DNA of 15,757 bases from an uncultured Mesocricetibacter sp. (GTDB lineage Bacteria > Pseudomonadota > Gammaproteobacteria > Enterobacterales > Pasteurellaceae), in contig CAJPST010000028.1 of NCBI GenBank assembly GCA_905373425.1, forward strand, positions 1 to 15,757, given 5' to 3'. The position numbers and the translations under genes were made by a program. The notes under the pieces are model-generated. The model was not told the DNA's origin. It worked only from the letters and a program-made list of their open reading frames with translations, and did not search any database. Below, one piece after another: positions 6,736 to 14,456 of the stretch; position 1 is the first letter of the stretch; each line of letters starts with the position of its first letter.

Positions 6736-7722
6736 ATGAAACTTTTCAATCTTAAAACCATCGCAGCATTAGTGGCAAGCATGGCTGTTTTTAGCGGTAG
6801 CGCAAACGCAGAAATCAGCCTACGTTTCGGTTATGAAGCACCGCGTAGCGATACCCAGCACGCAGCTGCGAAAAAATTTGATGAGTTATTAAAAGAAAAA
6901 ACTAAAGGGGAAATCAAATTAAAACTATTCCCGGACAGCACCCTCGGTAATGCACAGACAATGATCAGTGGCGTGCGCGGTGGTACGATTGATCTAGAAA
7001 TGTCCGGCTCACCAAACTTTACCGGTTTAGTACCAAAACTAAACGTCATTGACATTCCGTTTATTTTTAAAGAGCGTGCCCATGCTTATAAAGTGCTAGA
7101 CGGCGAAATCGGTCAGGGTTTGTTAAAAGAATTGGAAGCTCAAGGCTTGAAAGGATTGGCATTTTGGGATGTAGGTTTCCGTGAATTTTCTAACTCCAAA
7201 TACACTGTCACCAAGCCGGAAGACATCAAAGGCTTAAAAGTGCGTACCAATCAAAATCCGATGTATATTCAAGCATTTACTCTGTTAGGCGGTAACCCTG
7301 TTCCAATGCCGTTAGCGGAACTTTACACCGCATTGGAAACCCGCGCAGTGGACGCGCAAGAACATCCAATCGGAATCTTCTGGTCCTCTAAATTGTACGA
7401 AGTACAAAAATTCATCAGTCTGACCAACCACGGCTATACCCCGTTAATTGTGGTGATGAACAAAGCAAAATTCGACAGCTTATCCCCGGAATTACAACAA
7501 ACCTTGTTGGATTCGGCAAAAGAAGCGGGACAATTCCAACGTGAGTTGAACGAGAAGAATGAAAAAGAAATCATAGAGAAACTGCGTAAAGCCGGTGTGG
7601 AAGTTACCGAGCAGGTTGATCAAGCTCCGTTCAAAGCCATCATTGAGGCTGATGTGCGTAAAGCTTTCGTTGATAAACACGGTGATGAACTGGTGAAACA
7701 AATCGATGCCTTAGCACAATAA
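6736..7722 (+). CDS. yiaO: TRAP transporter periplasmic solute-binding protein (DctP type)
   Basis: YiaO captures 2,3-diketo-L-gulonate in the periplasm and hands it to YiaMN. The 328-residue precursor begins with a signal peptide (MKLFNLKT, hydrophobic stretch, SGSANA) probably cleaved after Ala25. The mature part matches E. coli YiaO across its length (KLKLFPDSTLGNAQ, MISGVRGGTIDLEMSG, LETRAVDAQEHP, VVMNKAKFDSLSPELQ). Arg170 in LKVRTN (about residue 145 of the mature protein) aligns with the arginine that clamps the substrate carboxylate in DctP-family proteins, so an acidic sugar is expected. A TTTAGGAGAG ribosome-binding site is well placed. A degenerate second copy of the 3' part of such a gene follows, at 7802-7873. 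Confidence 0.95.
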   Translation: MKLFNLKTIAALVASMAVFSGSANAEISLRFGYEAPRSDTQHAAAKKFDELLKEKTKGEIKLKLFPDSTLGNAQTMISGVRGGTIDLEMSGSPNFTGLVPKLNVIDIPFIFKERAHAYKVLDGEIGQGLLKELEAQGLKGLAFWDVGFREFSNSKYTVTKPEDIKGLKVRTNQNPMYIQAFTLLGGNPVPMPLAELYTALETRAVDAQEHPIGIFWSSKLYEVQKFISLTNHGYTPLIVVMNKAKFDSLSPELQQTLLDSAKEAGQFQRELNEKNEKEIIEKLRKAGVEVTEQVDQAPFKAIIEADVRKAFVDKHGDELVKQIDALAQ

Positions 7723-7736
7723 GGCGATAACCCCCA

Positions 7737-7745
7737 AAGTGCGGT
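7737..7745 (+). repeat. DNA uptake signal sequence after yiaO
   Basis: Exact 9-mer 14 nt downstream of the yiaO stop, followed by GTAATTTTTAA. Its last six bases form part of the left arm of the hairpin at this site. Confidence 0.9.
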
Positions 7746-7777
7746 GTAATTTTTAATCGTTTTAAAACTACACCGCA
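7737..7777 (+). other. Hairpin after yiaO, built on an uptake signal
   Basis: An exact AAGTGCGGT lies at 7737-7745. TGCGGTGTA (7740-7748) pairs perfectly with TACACCGCA (7769-7777), and the enclosed A/T-rich loop can add four more pairs after one mismatch (7750-7753 with 7764-7767). There is no U-run after the right arm, so it may slow or protect the 3' end of the yiaMNO message rather than fully terminate it. Confidence 0.6.
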
Positions 7778-7801
7778 AATTCCATCCTACGCTGTTATCG
7801 A

Positions 7802-7873
7802 GTGGTCATGAATAAAGCAAAATTCGATGCATTTTCTCCCAAGCTACAAAAAGCCATTATTGAAAAACCGTAA
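7802..7873 (+). pseudogene. Remnant of a second TRAP solute-binding-protein gene
   Basis: In one frame this stretch reads VVMNKAKFD, then AFSPKLQKAIIEKP and a TAA stop. The first nine residues are identical to YiaO residues 239-247, and the next eight keep SP-LQ (SPELQ in YiaO). Over 51 aligned bases I count 38 identities to 7450-7500, mostly with third-position differences, so it is not a recent exact duplication. Bases just upstream (TAC GCT GTT ATC) resemble the preceding part of such a gene one frame over. There is no start codon with a ribosome-binding site and no room for a domain. It is best explained as the decayed end of a paralogous or formerly resident binding-protein gene. Confidence 0.7.
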
Positions 7874-7933
7874 TGCTTTAATCAAACCAATCAATCCATT
7901 GGCAAAATAGGATACAATAGACACAGCAACATG

Positions 7934-7942
7934 AAGTGCGGT
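7934..7942 (+). repeat. DNA uptake signal sequence upstream of lyxK
   Basis: Exact 9-mer followed by ATGATTTTTC, a good extended motif. Its last three bases (GGT) begin the left arm of the neighbouring hairpin. Confidence 0.9.
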
Positions 7943-7990
7943 ATGATTTTTCAACATTTTCTAAAATCATACCCTTTATATTTTTATCAA
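7940..7990 (+). terminator. Hairpin in the lyxK leader, terminator-like
   Basis: GGTATGATTTT (7940-7950) pairs perfectly over 11 bp with AAAATCATACC (7963-7973), with a 12-nt loop. It is followed by CTTTATATTTTTATC, U-rich but interrupted. The right arm ends 15 nt before the lyxK ribosome-binding site. It could terminate or attenuate transcription arriving from yiaO. The stem is A/T-rich, so termination is probably partial. Confidence 0.5.
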
Positions 7991-8002
7991 AGGATAACGG
8001 CC

Positions 8003-9496
8003 ATGAACTACTATTTGGGCATAGACTGTGGTGGTACATTTATTAAAGCGGCATTATTTGATCAGAACGGAAATATGTCGGCTTGTATGCGCGAGAATGT
8101 TGAAGTAATCAGTGAACAACCAGGCTATGCGGAACGCGATATGCAACAACTGTGGCAGGTTTGTGCCAAAGTAGTGCGCCAGACGCTACGCGAAAGTCAA
8201 ATTAATCCAAAGAATATTAAGGGCATCGGCATCTCGGCACAAGGAAAAGGCGCTTTCCTGCTGGATAAACAAAATCAACCGCTTGGCAGAGCGATTTTAT
8301 CTTCCGATCAACGTGCGTTAAACATCGTCAAACAATGGCAGGCTGAAGATATTCCGGCGAAATTATATCCGCTTACCCGTCAAACATTATGGACGGGGCA
8401 TCCGGTTTCCATTTTACGCTGGGTGAAAGAAAATGAACCCGAACGTTATCAACAAATCGGCTCAGTGCTGATGTCCCACGACTACCTACGCTTTTGTTTA
8501 ACCGGCGAGCTACACTGCGAAGAAACCAATATTTCCGAATCCAATTTATATAATATGAACACTGGGGAATATGATCAAACCCTTGCGAATTTGTTGGGGT
8601 TATCGGAGATTTTGGACAAAATGCCACCGATTCTGCCGGCAAGCCGTGTGGCAGGTTATGTGACCAAACAAGCTGCCGAGTTATCCGGCTTAGCTGAAGG
8701 AACGCCGGTCGTCGGTGGATTATTCGATGTGGTATCCACTGCGCTTTGTGCAGGATTAAAAGATGAAACTAAGCTCAATGCCGTGTTGGGTACTTGGTCG
8801 GTGGTCAGTGGCGTAACCGATTATATTGATCAAAACCAAAACGTTCCGTTTGTTTACGGCTGCGACGCGCAACCGGGACAATATTTGGTACACGAGGCTA
8901 GCCCGACTTCGGCCGCCAATCTGGAATGGTTCGTGAAACAATGGAAAGATCTGAACTACGATATGATCAACCACGCCATTGCAGCCTTACCGAAAGCAGA
9001 AAGCAGCGTGTTCTTTATCCCGTTCTTATACGGCTCTAACGCAGGATTAGGAATGCAAGCGGGTTTCTACGGCATTCAATCAATGCATACTCGCGATCAT
9101 TTATTGCAGGCTATTTATGAAGGCGTAATATTCAGCTTGATGCAACACCTAGAGCGAATGCTGAAAAGGTTCCCAAATCCGACCGCACTTCGCGTGACAG
9201 GCGGCCCCGCAAAATCTGCCGTCTGGTTGCAAATGTTAGCGGATTTAAGCGGTTTAACCGTAGAAGTGCCACAAGTGGAAGAAACCGGCTGTTTAGGCGC
9301 TGCATTAATGGCAATGGTGGGCGATGGCATATTTAAAGACGCAAGAACCGCGCAACAACAAATTCCTATGACTATCATCAGCATACGACCTGATCTATCT
9401 ACTCATGACAAATACCGACGGAAATATCGACGTTATCAAGCATTGGTAAATCATTTGGCGAATTTCAACACCGAATTACAACAAAATAAACTTTGA
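8003..9496 (+). CDS. lyxK: L-xylulose / 3-keto-L-gulonate kinase
   Basis: This FGGY-family carbohydrate kinase (YiaP/LyxK) phosphorylates L-xylulose and, in the diketogulonate route, 3-keto-L-gulonate, using ATP in the cytoplasm. The product is 497 residues, against 498 in E. coli. The N-terminal phosphate-binding motif is LGIDCGGTFIKAALFD. The probable catalytic base is Asp242 in GGLFDVVSTALCAG. The C-terminal FGGY signature is TGGPAKSAVWLQMLADLSG followed by EETGCLGAALMA. I chose the ATG at 8003 over one 72 nt upstream because AAAGGA at 7989-7994 serves it, family members begin at this point, and the upstream extension would encode the uptake signal and hairpin. The usual following genes sgbH, sgbU and sgbE are absent; talB follows after 101 nt. 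Confidence 0.93.
   Translation: MNYYLGIDCGGTFIKAALFDQNGNMSACMRENVEVISEQPGYAERDMQQLWQVCAKVVRQTLRESQINPKNIKGIGISAQGKGAFLLDKQNQPLGRAILSSDQRALNIVKQWQAEDIPAKLYPLTRQTLWTGHPVSILRWVKENEPERYQQIGSVLMSHDYLRFCLTGELHCEETNISESNLYNMNTGEYDQTLANLLGLSEILDKMPPILPASRVAGYVTKQAAELSGLAEGTPVVGGLFDVVSTALCAGLKDETKLNAVLGTWSVVSGVTDYIDQNQNVPFVYGCDAQPGQYLVHEASPTSAANLEWFVKQWKDLNYDMINHAIAALPKAESSVFFIPFLYGSNAGLGMQAGFYGIQSMHTRDHLLQAIYEGVIFSLMQHLERMLKRFPNPTALRVTGGPAKSAVWLQMLADLSGLTVEVPQVEETGCLGAALMAMVGDGIFKDARTAQQQIPMTIISIRPDLSTHDKYRRKYRRYQALVNHLANFNTELQQNKL
9182..9190 (-). repeat. DNA uptake signal sequence inside lyxK
   Basis: Exact ACCGCACTT on the plus strand, coding for Thr394-Ala395-Leu396 just before the kinase TGGPAKS signature. 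Confidence 0.9.
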
Positions 9497-9597
9497 GCGT
9501 AAAAGTTGTGGCATAAATCGGATTTTTATATCACAATCAAGGGCGAAAAAATATTATGATACACATCAACGTTAAACACTAAATGAGGAAAACTATT

Positions 9598-10551
9598 ATG
9601 ACTACACAACTCGACGCATTACGCAATATGACCGTAGTAGTTGCCGATACAGGCGACATTGATGCAATCAAACAATATCAACCACAGGATGCAACAACTA
9701 ACCCGTCTCTGATTTTAAGTGCGTCGGCATTACCACAATACGCTTCTTTGATCGATGAAGCCGTGGCTTACGCAAAAAGCAAAAGCGATTGTAAAAAACA
9801 GCAATTAATTGATGCGGAAGACAAACTAGCCGTGAATATCGGTTTGGAAATTCTGAAAATCGTACCGGGACGCATTTCTACCGAAGTGGATGCCCGTCTT
9901 TCTTATGATACACAAGGCACGGTAGAAAAAGCACGCAAAATCATCAAACTATACAACGAAGCCGGTATTGCCAATGATCGCATTCTGATTAAAATCGCTT
10001 CTACTTGGCAGGGTATCCGTGCGGCGGAAATTTTGGAAAAAGAAAACATTAACTGTAACCTCACCCTGTTATTCTCTCAAGCGCAAGCACGTGCCTGTGC
10101 GGAAGCCGGTGTATACCTGATTTCCCCATTTGTCGGTCGTATTTTAGACTGGTATAAAGCCAATACCGACAAAAAAGAATATTCTCCGTCAGAAGATCCG
10201 GGCGTTGTTTCCGTCACTCAAATCTATAATTACTACAAACAATACGGCTATAAAACCGTGGTGATGGGCGCAAGTTTCCGCAATATCGGCGAAATTACCG
10301 AATTAGCCGGTTGCGACCGCTTAACTATTGCACCGGGACTACTGAAAGAATTGCAAGAAAGCACCGCGCCGCTTGCACGCAAGTTAGATTTCAAAGGCGA
10401 AGTAAAAGCCCGCCCGGAACCGATGACCGAAGCGCAATTCTACTGGGAGCATAACGCTGATCCGATGGCAGTGGACAAACTGGCCGACGGCATCCGTAAA
10501 TTCGCGGCAGATATCGAGAAATTAGAAGCGATGCTGGCAGCGAAACTTTAA
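9598..10551 (+). CDS. talB: Transaldolase B
   Basis: Transaldolase moves a dihydroxyacetone unit between sedoheptulose 7-phosphate and glyceraldehyde 3-phosphate in the non-oxidative pentose phosphate pathway. The 317-residue product equals E. coli TalB in length and matches it closely (VVADTGD, YQPQDATTNPSLIL, GRISTEVDARLSYDT, RILIKIASTWQGIRAAE, NLTLLFS, SPFVGRILDWYK, VVMGASFRN). Catalytic Lys132, with Asp17 and Glu96, is in place. I start it at 9598 rather than at an ATG 15 nt upstream, because the GAGGA ribosome-binding site lies between them and the family begins MTxxL. The 101-bp gap after lyxK has no terminator, so read-through is possible; a TATGAT at 9555-9560 could be its own -10 box but lacks a convincing -35. 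Confidence 0.97.
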   Translation: MTTQLDALRNMTVVVADTGDIDAIKQYQPQDATTNPSLILSASALPQYASLIDEAVAYAKSKSDCKKQQLIDAEDKLAVNIGLEILKIVPGRISTEVDARLSYDTQGTVEKARKIIKLYNEAGIANDRILIKIASTWQGIRAAEILEKENINCNLTLLFSQAQARACAEAGVYLISPFVGRILDWYKANTDKKEYSPSEDPGVVSVTQIYNYYKQYGYKTVVMGASFRNIGEITELAGCDRLTIAPGLLKELQESTAPLARKLDFKGEVKARPEPMTEAQFYWEHNADPMAVDKLADGIRKFAADIEKLEAMLAAKL

Positions 10552-10568
10552 TTTAAGCGCATAAAACG

Positions 10569-10608
10569 ACAGCCAAAGAATGAAAAATCTTTGGCTGTTT
10601 CTATTTTA
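10569..10608 (+). terminator. Rho-independent terminator of talB
   Basis: ACAGCCAAAGA (10569-10579) pairs perfectly with TCTTTGGCTGT (10588-10598), with an 8-nt A-rich loop and TTTCTATTTT after the stem. It ends the plus-strand unit and separates it from convergent ilvY. Confidence 0.9.
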
Positions 10609-10626
10609 AAAATAGCAAGAAAACTG

Positions 10627-10635
10627 ACCGCACTT
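10627..10635 (-). repeat. DNA uptake signal sequence between talB and ilvY
   Basis: Exact 9-mer on the minus strand, in the gap between the two convergent genes, five bases past the ilvY stop. Unlike the pair after pnuC it is single and forms no hairpin. Confidence 0.9.
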
Positions 10636-10640
10636 TTGCT

Positions 10641-11522
10641 TTAACCTGACAGGGTATCCCAAAACGCTTTAACTAAAGGAAGCTCCAAGCTCTTGCGCTG
10701 TACGCACACACCAAGTTGAAAAGGCTCAATCGGCATATCTAAATTGATAGACGACACTTGCGGATTCATCGGGCTGTTTTTAATCACCACATCCGGCAAT
10801 AACGCTACTCCGCAACCTAACGCAACCATCGGCACAATCCCTTCATGTCCTGCAACGGTGGCATAAATCGTCGGATGTTTGATTTTTTTGTGTCGGAACC
10901 ATTGATCAATCCGCTGTCTTGCCGGGCCTTCCACCGGCAAAATAAAGGGCACCTTTTGCCAATCAATCGGATTTTGTTGTAATAATTGCGTCGCCGTGCA
11001 AACCACACGCGGAGCAATTAGAGATAGCGTAATATCATCTATATAATGGAATTCAAGGGAGTTTGGCAAATTTAACGGTCGCCCCGCTAATGCGAGATCC
11101 GCCTGCTGACTTTGTACCTGTTCCACTGCGGAGGCAGGATCGCCGGTTATAAGCTGAATTTCTACCTGCGGATAACGGGTGCGGAATTTCTCCAGTACCG
11201 ACGGCAAGTGGCTATATGCCGCCGTTACCGAGCAAAATAGTTTCAACTCTCCACTCAGCTCAGCTAAGTTCACCTGTAACTGCTGTTTAAGCTGTTGCCA
11301 TTGTGCCCAATTCTGACGGGCAAACGGTAGAAACTTCTCTCCTGCCGCCGTCAACGAAACCTGACGATTATCACGCAGAAACAACATTTGCCCCAGTTCC
11401 TCTTCCATTCGCTGAATTTGGCGAGACAAAGTGGACGGCGACATATGATTCCGCACCGCAGTTTTGCTAAAATTTCTACTTTCCACCAAATGCAGGAAAA
11501 GACGAAGATCATTAAATTCCAT
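10641..11522 (-). CDS. ilvY: LysR-type regulator IlvY
   Basis: The 293-residue protein matches IlvY, the activator of the isoleucine-valine gene ilvC, which responds to acetolactate and acetohydroxybutyrate. The N-terminal helix-turn-helix (residues about 1-60) includes SPSTLSRQIQRMEEELGQMLF and RDNRQVSLTAAGE. The effector domain carries blocks diagnostic of IlvY rather than a generic LysR protein (LSGELKLFCSVTAAYSHLP at about 89-107, IYATVAGHEGIVPMVALGCGVALLPDVV, PFQLGVCVQRK). In E. coli ilvY is divergent from ilvC. Here its upstream neighbour is rapA in the same direction, so the usual pair is broken up in this window, although ilvC could lie elsewhere. AAGAG before the ATG is a modest ribosome-binding site. 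Confidence 0.88.
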   Translation of the reverse strand: MEFNDLRLFLHLVESRNFSKTAVRNHMSPSTLSRQIQRMEEELGQMLFLRDNRQVSLTAAGEKFLPFARQNWAQWQQLKQQLQVNLAELSGELKLFCSVTAAYSHLPSVLEKFRTRYPQVEIQLITGDPASAVEQVQSQQADLALAGRPLNLPNSLEFHYIDDITLSLIAPRVVCTATQLLQQNPIDWQKVPFILPVEGPARQRIDQWFRHKKIKHPTIYATVAGHEGIVPMVALGCGVALLPDVVIKNSPMNPQVSSINLDMPIEPFQLGVCVQRKSLELPLVKAFWDTLSG

Positions 11523-11533
11523 AAAAAACTCTT

Positions 11534-11557
11534 AAAAAAACGACCGCACTTTGATCG
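11534..11557 (-). terminator. Possible terminator of rapA
   Basis: On the minus strand CGATC (11557-11553) can pair with GGTCG (11545-11541), with one G-U pair and a 7-nt loop, followed by seven T residues (11540-11534). The loop and right arm contain the uptake signal. The stem is short, so termination before ilvY may be partial. Confidence 0.45.
11543..11551 (-). repeat. DNA uptake signal sequence between rapA and ilvY
   Basis: Exact 9-mer on the minus strand, followed by a run of T residues, within the short gap between the two genes. Confidence 0.9.
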
Positions 11558-11585
11558 GGCTGTTTCGCTTATTCATGAAGCCTGT

Positions 11586-14366
11586 TTAATTGCTGACTAT
11601 TAGGCGCAAGCTGTCCAAACGCCAACCTGCCTGTTGTAGGCAAACGAGTGATTGCGTCAGGATATGTTGCAGAGTATCAATTTCATCTTGGCGAATATTT
11701 TTATTCACCGCTTGTAATGCGCCCAAACGGTTCAGTTCTGCCGTTAAGGTTTGTTTCGCCGCTTGCTTAGATTGCTCGATAACCGATTGAGCACGCTCTT
11801 CAATGGTTTGCTCCGCCATCGCCAATAAATGCTCAATCTGCGTTCGTGCCGCCTTGACGATTTTATACGCCATGTTTTTATCCAATGAGCCAAGCTGTTT
11901 CTCCAATTTATCAAAAGAAACCTGCGGCGCCAAATCATTGCCTTTAGCGTCTAATAATAAGCGAATTGGTGTCGGTGGTAAAAAGCGAGTGAGTTGCAAG
12001 GCTTTCGGCGCTTGAGTTTCGACCACATAAATCAGCTCTAATAATAATGTGCCTGTAGGCAGTTTTTTATTGTTCAATAGGGAAACCGCCGTTTTACCGA
12101 GTTCGCCCGCTACAATCAAATCAATACCGTGACGAATCATCGGGTGATCCCAAGTGAGAAATTCGATTTCTTCACGAGCTAAAGCAAATTCACGCTCAAA
12201 GGTCAAGGTGACCCCTTCCTCTTTCAAGCCGGGAAAATCGGGTAATGCCATTGTTGCCGTCGGGCGGATAACCAGCGATTTGTCATCCAAATCGTCCTGT
12301 TCCATACCGATAACATCAAATAAATTCAAGGCAAAATCTTTTAAATCCGCCGTACCGTCCTGTGCCGCGATATGCTCTGCCAAGCACTGCGCCGCCACTC
12401 CACCAGTGGAGTTGATTTCCAGCAAACGATCCCGTCCTTGCTCAAGCACTGCTTTTAGTTCAATACGTTGACTTAGCGTTGCTGCAATAAAAGCTGAAAA
12501 ATCTGTGGTTTCCGATGGTTGGGATAAAAAACGCTGTAAATCTTGACCGCACTTTTCAAACAGTAGCGCCCCCATCGGACAAGTTTCCTCAAAAGCGTTC
12601 AATCCTTCGTGATACCATTGTGCCAATCGTTGTTGCGCCGAACCGTTAATATATGGCACATAAATGTGTACATCTCGCGCTTGACCGATACGATCCAAGC
12701 GTCCGATACATTGTTCTAATAAATCGGGATTGTCCGGCAAATCAAACAGCACCAAAAGGTTGGAAAACTGGAAGTTTCGCCCCTCCGAACCGATAGCGGA
12801 ACTCAGCATCACCTGCGCACCTTGCAGCATGTCGGCAAAATATGCTGCCGCCCGATCCCGTTCCTGTAATGACATTCCTTCATGAAACAGAGCGGTTCTG
12901 ATAGCTTCTTTTTCACGCAGAATTTTCTCTAGCCGCAAAACAGTTTCAGCAGCACGACAAATAACAAAAACCTTCTCGTTCCGATTCTGTTTTAAAAAAT
13001 CGATTAGCCAATCAATGCGCGGATCCTTATCGGTTTCGGCAACTAGCCCAATCGGGTGATAAATTCTCTGCGGAAAGCCTTTTACTCCCCGACGGGTATT
13101 ACGAAACAGCACACGGCTTGTGCCGTGGCGATCAATTAACTCCTTGATTAATGCCTGCTTAATCGCATGGCGCTGTACCTCATCGTTGTTTTCACTATTC
13201 TCATTTAATGCTTGCGCTTCATTACCCCCCAACAATTTGGTTAATGTCGCTTGCGCTGGAACGGTTAACGGCTGATCTGCCAATAGATATTGCACGGCTT
13301 CCGCCACAGCTGAATAATTCCGTTGTTCATCAATAAACGCCTGATAATCATAAAACCGATTAGGATCTAGCAAATGTAAACGGGCGAAATGGCTCTCGGC
13401 ACCAAGTTGTTCCGGAGTGGCTGTCAATAATAATACCGATGGAATACGCCGACTGAGTTGTTGAATGAAAAGATATTCCGCACTAGGTTGTTGGGGAGAC
13501 CACTGCAAATGGTGGGCTTCATCGACAATTAATAAATCAAAATCAGCCGCCGACACTTGTTTTGCCCGTTTAGGTTGTGCAATAAGCCAATCTAATGCAC
13601 AAATAATCAACGCCTCGCTTTCAAACGGATTTCGCTCCGCCGTCTCTTCCGTAGCATCGAAATCCATCGCTCGTTCTTCCTCAAACAGCGAAAAATGCAA
13701 ATTAAATCGGCGCAACATTTCCACCAACCATTGATGTTGCAAATTTTCAGGCACAATAATTAACACACGTTCCGTTCTGCCTGACAAAAGTTGTTGCTGC
13801 AAAATCATTCCTGCTTCAATAGTTTTGCCGAGTCCTACCTCATCGGCAAGCAACACGCGCGGGTGAATCCGTCGCCCGACTTCAGAGGCGATATGCAACT
13901 GGTGAGGAATCAATCCCGCTCTCATGCCACGCAAACCACGCACCGGCGACTGAAACTGTTCCTGTTGATGTTGCAACACTCGATAACGCAATGCGAATCG
14001 ATCACTACGATCAATCTGTGCACTAAATAACCGATCCTGCGGTTTGCCGAACGCAATATGATGCGCAAGTTGCATTTCGGGAATTATAATTTCTTCTTGA
14101 TCAGATAATTGAACGAGATAAAAAGCAATTTCATTATTTATCTCAACTTGGAGCACTTTCCCTTGTCGGCCGTCAATATGCCGAATTATATCGCCCACCT
14201 GAAACAATATACGCACCAAAGGAGCTCCTTTTGATGCATAAATTCGCCTTTCCTGTGCTGCCGGAAAGAAAAGACCGACACGGCGCGAATCCACTTCCGT
14301 TACAATACCGAGCCCAAGCTCATTTTCACTTTCACTAATCCAGCGTTGACCGATTACAAATGACAT
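11586..14366 (-). CDS. rapA: RNA polymerase-associated SWI2/SNF2 ATPase RapA (HepA)
   Basis: RapA binds RNA polymerase and uses ATP to recycle enzyme stalled after transcription. The product is 926 residues, slightly shorter than E. coli RapA (968). Residues about 1-110 are the N-terminal Tudor-like domains. The helicase core has Walker A LADEVGLGKTIEAG (Lys181), the DEAH box at 282-285, motif III LLLTATPEQ, and the C-lobe motifs SSAIGSEGRNFQF and QCIGRLDRIGQ with the arginine fingers. The C-terminal third is the RapA-specific polymerase-binding region. CTGGAAA precedes the ATG. In E. coli rapA is followed by rluA, djlA and lptD; here none of these is adjacent, though lptD lies about 10 kb away in the same orientation. 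The reading frame is intact. Confidence 0.96.
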   Translation of the reverse strand: MSFVIGQRWISESENELGLGIVTEVDSRRVGLFFPAAQERRIYASKGAPLVRILFQVGDIIRHIDGRQGKVLQVEINNEIAFYLVQLSDQEEIIIPEMQLAHHIAFGKPQDRLFSAQIDRSDRFALRYRVLQHQQEQFQSPVRGLRGMRAGLIPHQLHIASEVGRRIHPRVLLADEVGLGKTIEAGMILQQQLLSGRTERVLIIVPENLQHQWLVEMLRRFNLHFSLFEEERAMDFDATEETAERNPFESEALIICALDWLIAQPKRAKQVSAADFDLLIVDEAHHLQWSPQQPSAEYLFIQQLSRRIPSVLLLTATPEQLGAESHFARLHLLDPNRFYDYQAFIDEQRNYSAVAEAVQYLLADQPLTVPAQATLTKLLGGNEAQALNENSENNDEVQRHAIKQALIKELIDRHGTSRVLFRNTRRGVKGFPQRIYHPIGLVAETDKDPRIDWLIDFLKQNRNEKVFVICRAAETVLRLEKILREKEAIRTALFHEGMSLQERDRAAAYFADMLQGAQVMLSSAIGSEGRNFQFSNLLVLFDLPDNPDLLEQCIGRLDRIGQARDVHIYVPYINGSAQQRLAQWYHEGLNAFEETCPMGALLFEKCGQDLQRFLSQPSETTDFSAFIAATLSQRIELKAVLEQGRDRLLEINSTGGVAAQCLAEHIAAQDGTADLKDFALNLFDVIGMEQDDLDDKSLVIRPTATMALPDFPGLKEEGVTLTFEREFALAREEIEFLTWDHPMIRHGIDLIVAGELGKTAVSLLNNKKLPTGTLLLELIYVVETQAPKALQLTRFLPPTPIRLLLDAKGNDLAPQVSFDKLEKQLGSLDKNMAYKIVKAARTQIEHLLAMAEQTIEERAQSVIEQSKQAAKQTLTAELNRLGALQAVNKNIRQDEIDTLQHILTQSLVCLQQAGWRLDSLRLIVSN
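12546..12554 (-). repeat. DNA uptake signal sequence inside rapA
   Basis: Exact AAGTGCGGT on the coding strand, encoding Lys605-Cys606-Gly607 of RapA. Confidence 0.9.
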
Positions 14367-14397
14367 AATTTCCAGCCTAAATAAAATTCGAAGAGCT

Positions 14398-14426
14398 ATT
14401 TTAGCCCCATTCCGAATAAAAAGATA
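14398..14426 (-). promoter_or_regulatory. Tentative rapA promoter
   Basis: On the minus strand TAAAAT (14398-14403) is a reasonable -10 box, about 30 bp before the rapA start. The best -35 at the right distance (TATCTT or TTATCT near 14421-14427) is poor, so this is only a suggestion. Confidence 0.25.
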
Positions 14427-14456
14427 ACCGAATATTACAGTATCTATCTTTTACAA

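Noticed and set aside
7931..8002. N-terminal extension of lyxK starting at the upstream ATG
   Set aside because: The extra 24 residues are encoded by an uptake signal and a hairpin, lack a ribosome-binding site, and are absent from the family; AAAGGA at 7989-7994 serves the ATG at 8003.
9583..9597. Upstream ATG of talB
   Set aside because: It overlaps the GAGGA ribosome-binding site of the ATG at 9598, where transaldolases begin.
9497..9597. A strong promoter for talB
   Set aside because: TATGAT at 9555-9560 is a fair -10 box but no -35 hexamer at 16-19 bp scores better than chance, so it is not listed as a feature.
11586..14366. rapA as an anti-phage helicase
   Set aside because: SWI2/SNF2 proteins occur in defence systems, but the N-terminal Tudor-like region, motif set and length identify the housekeeping RapA.
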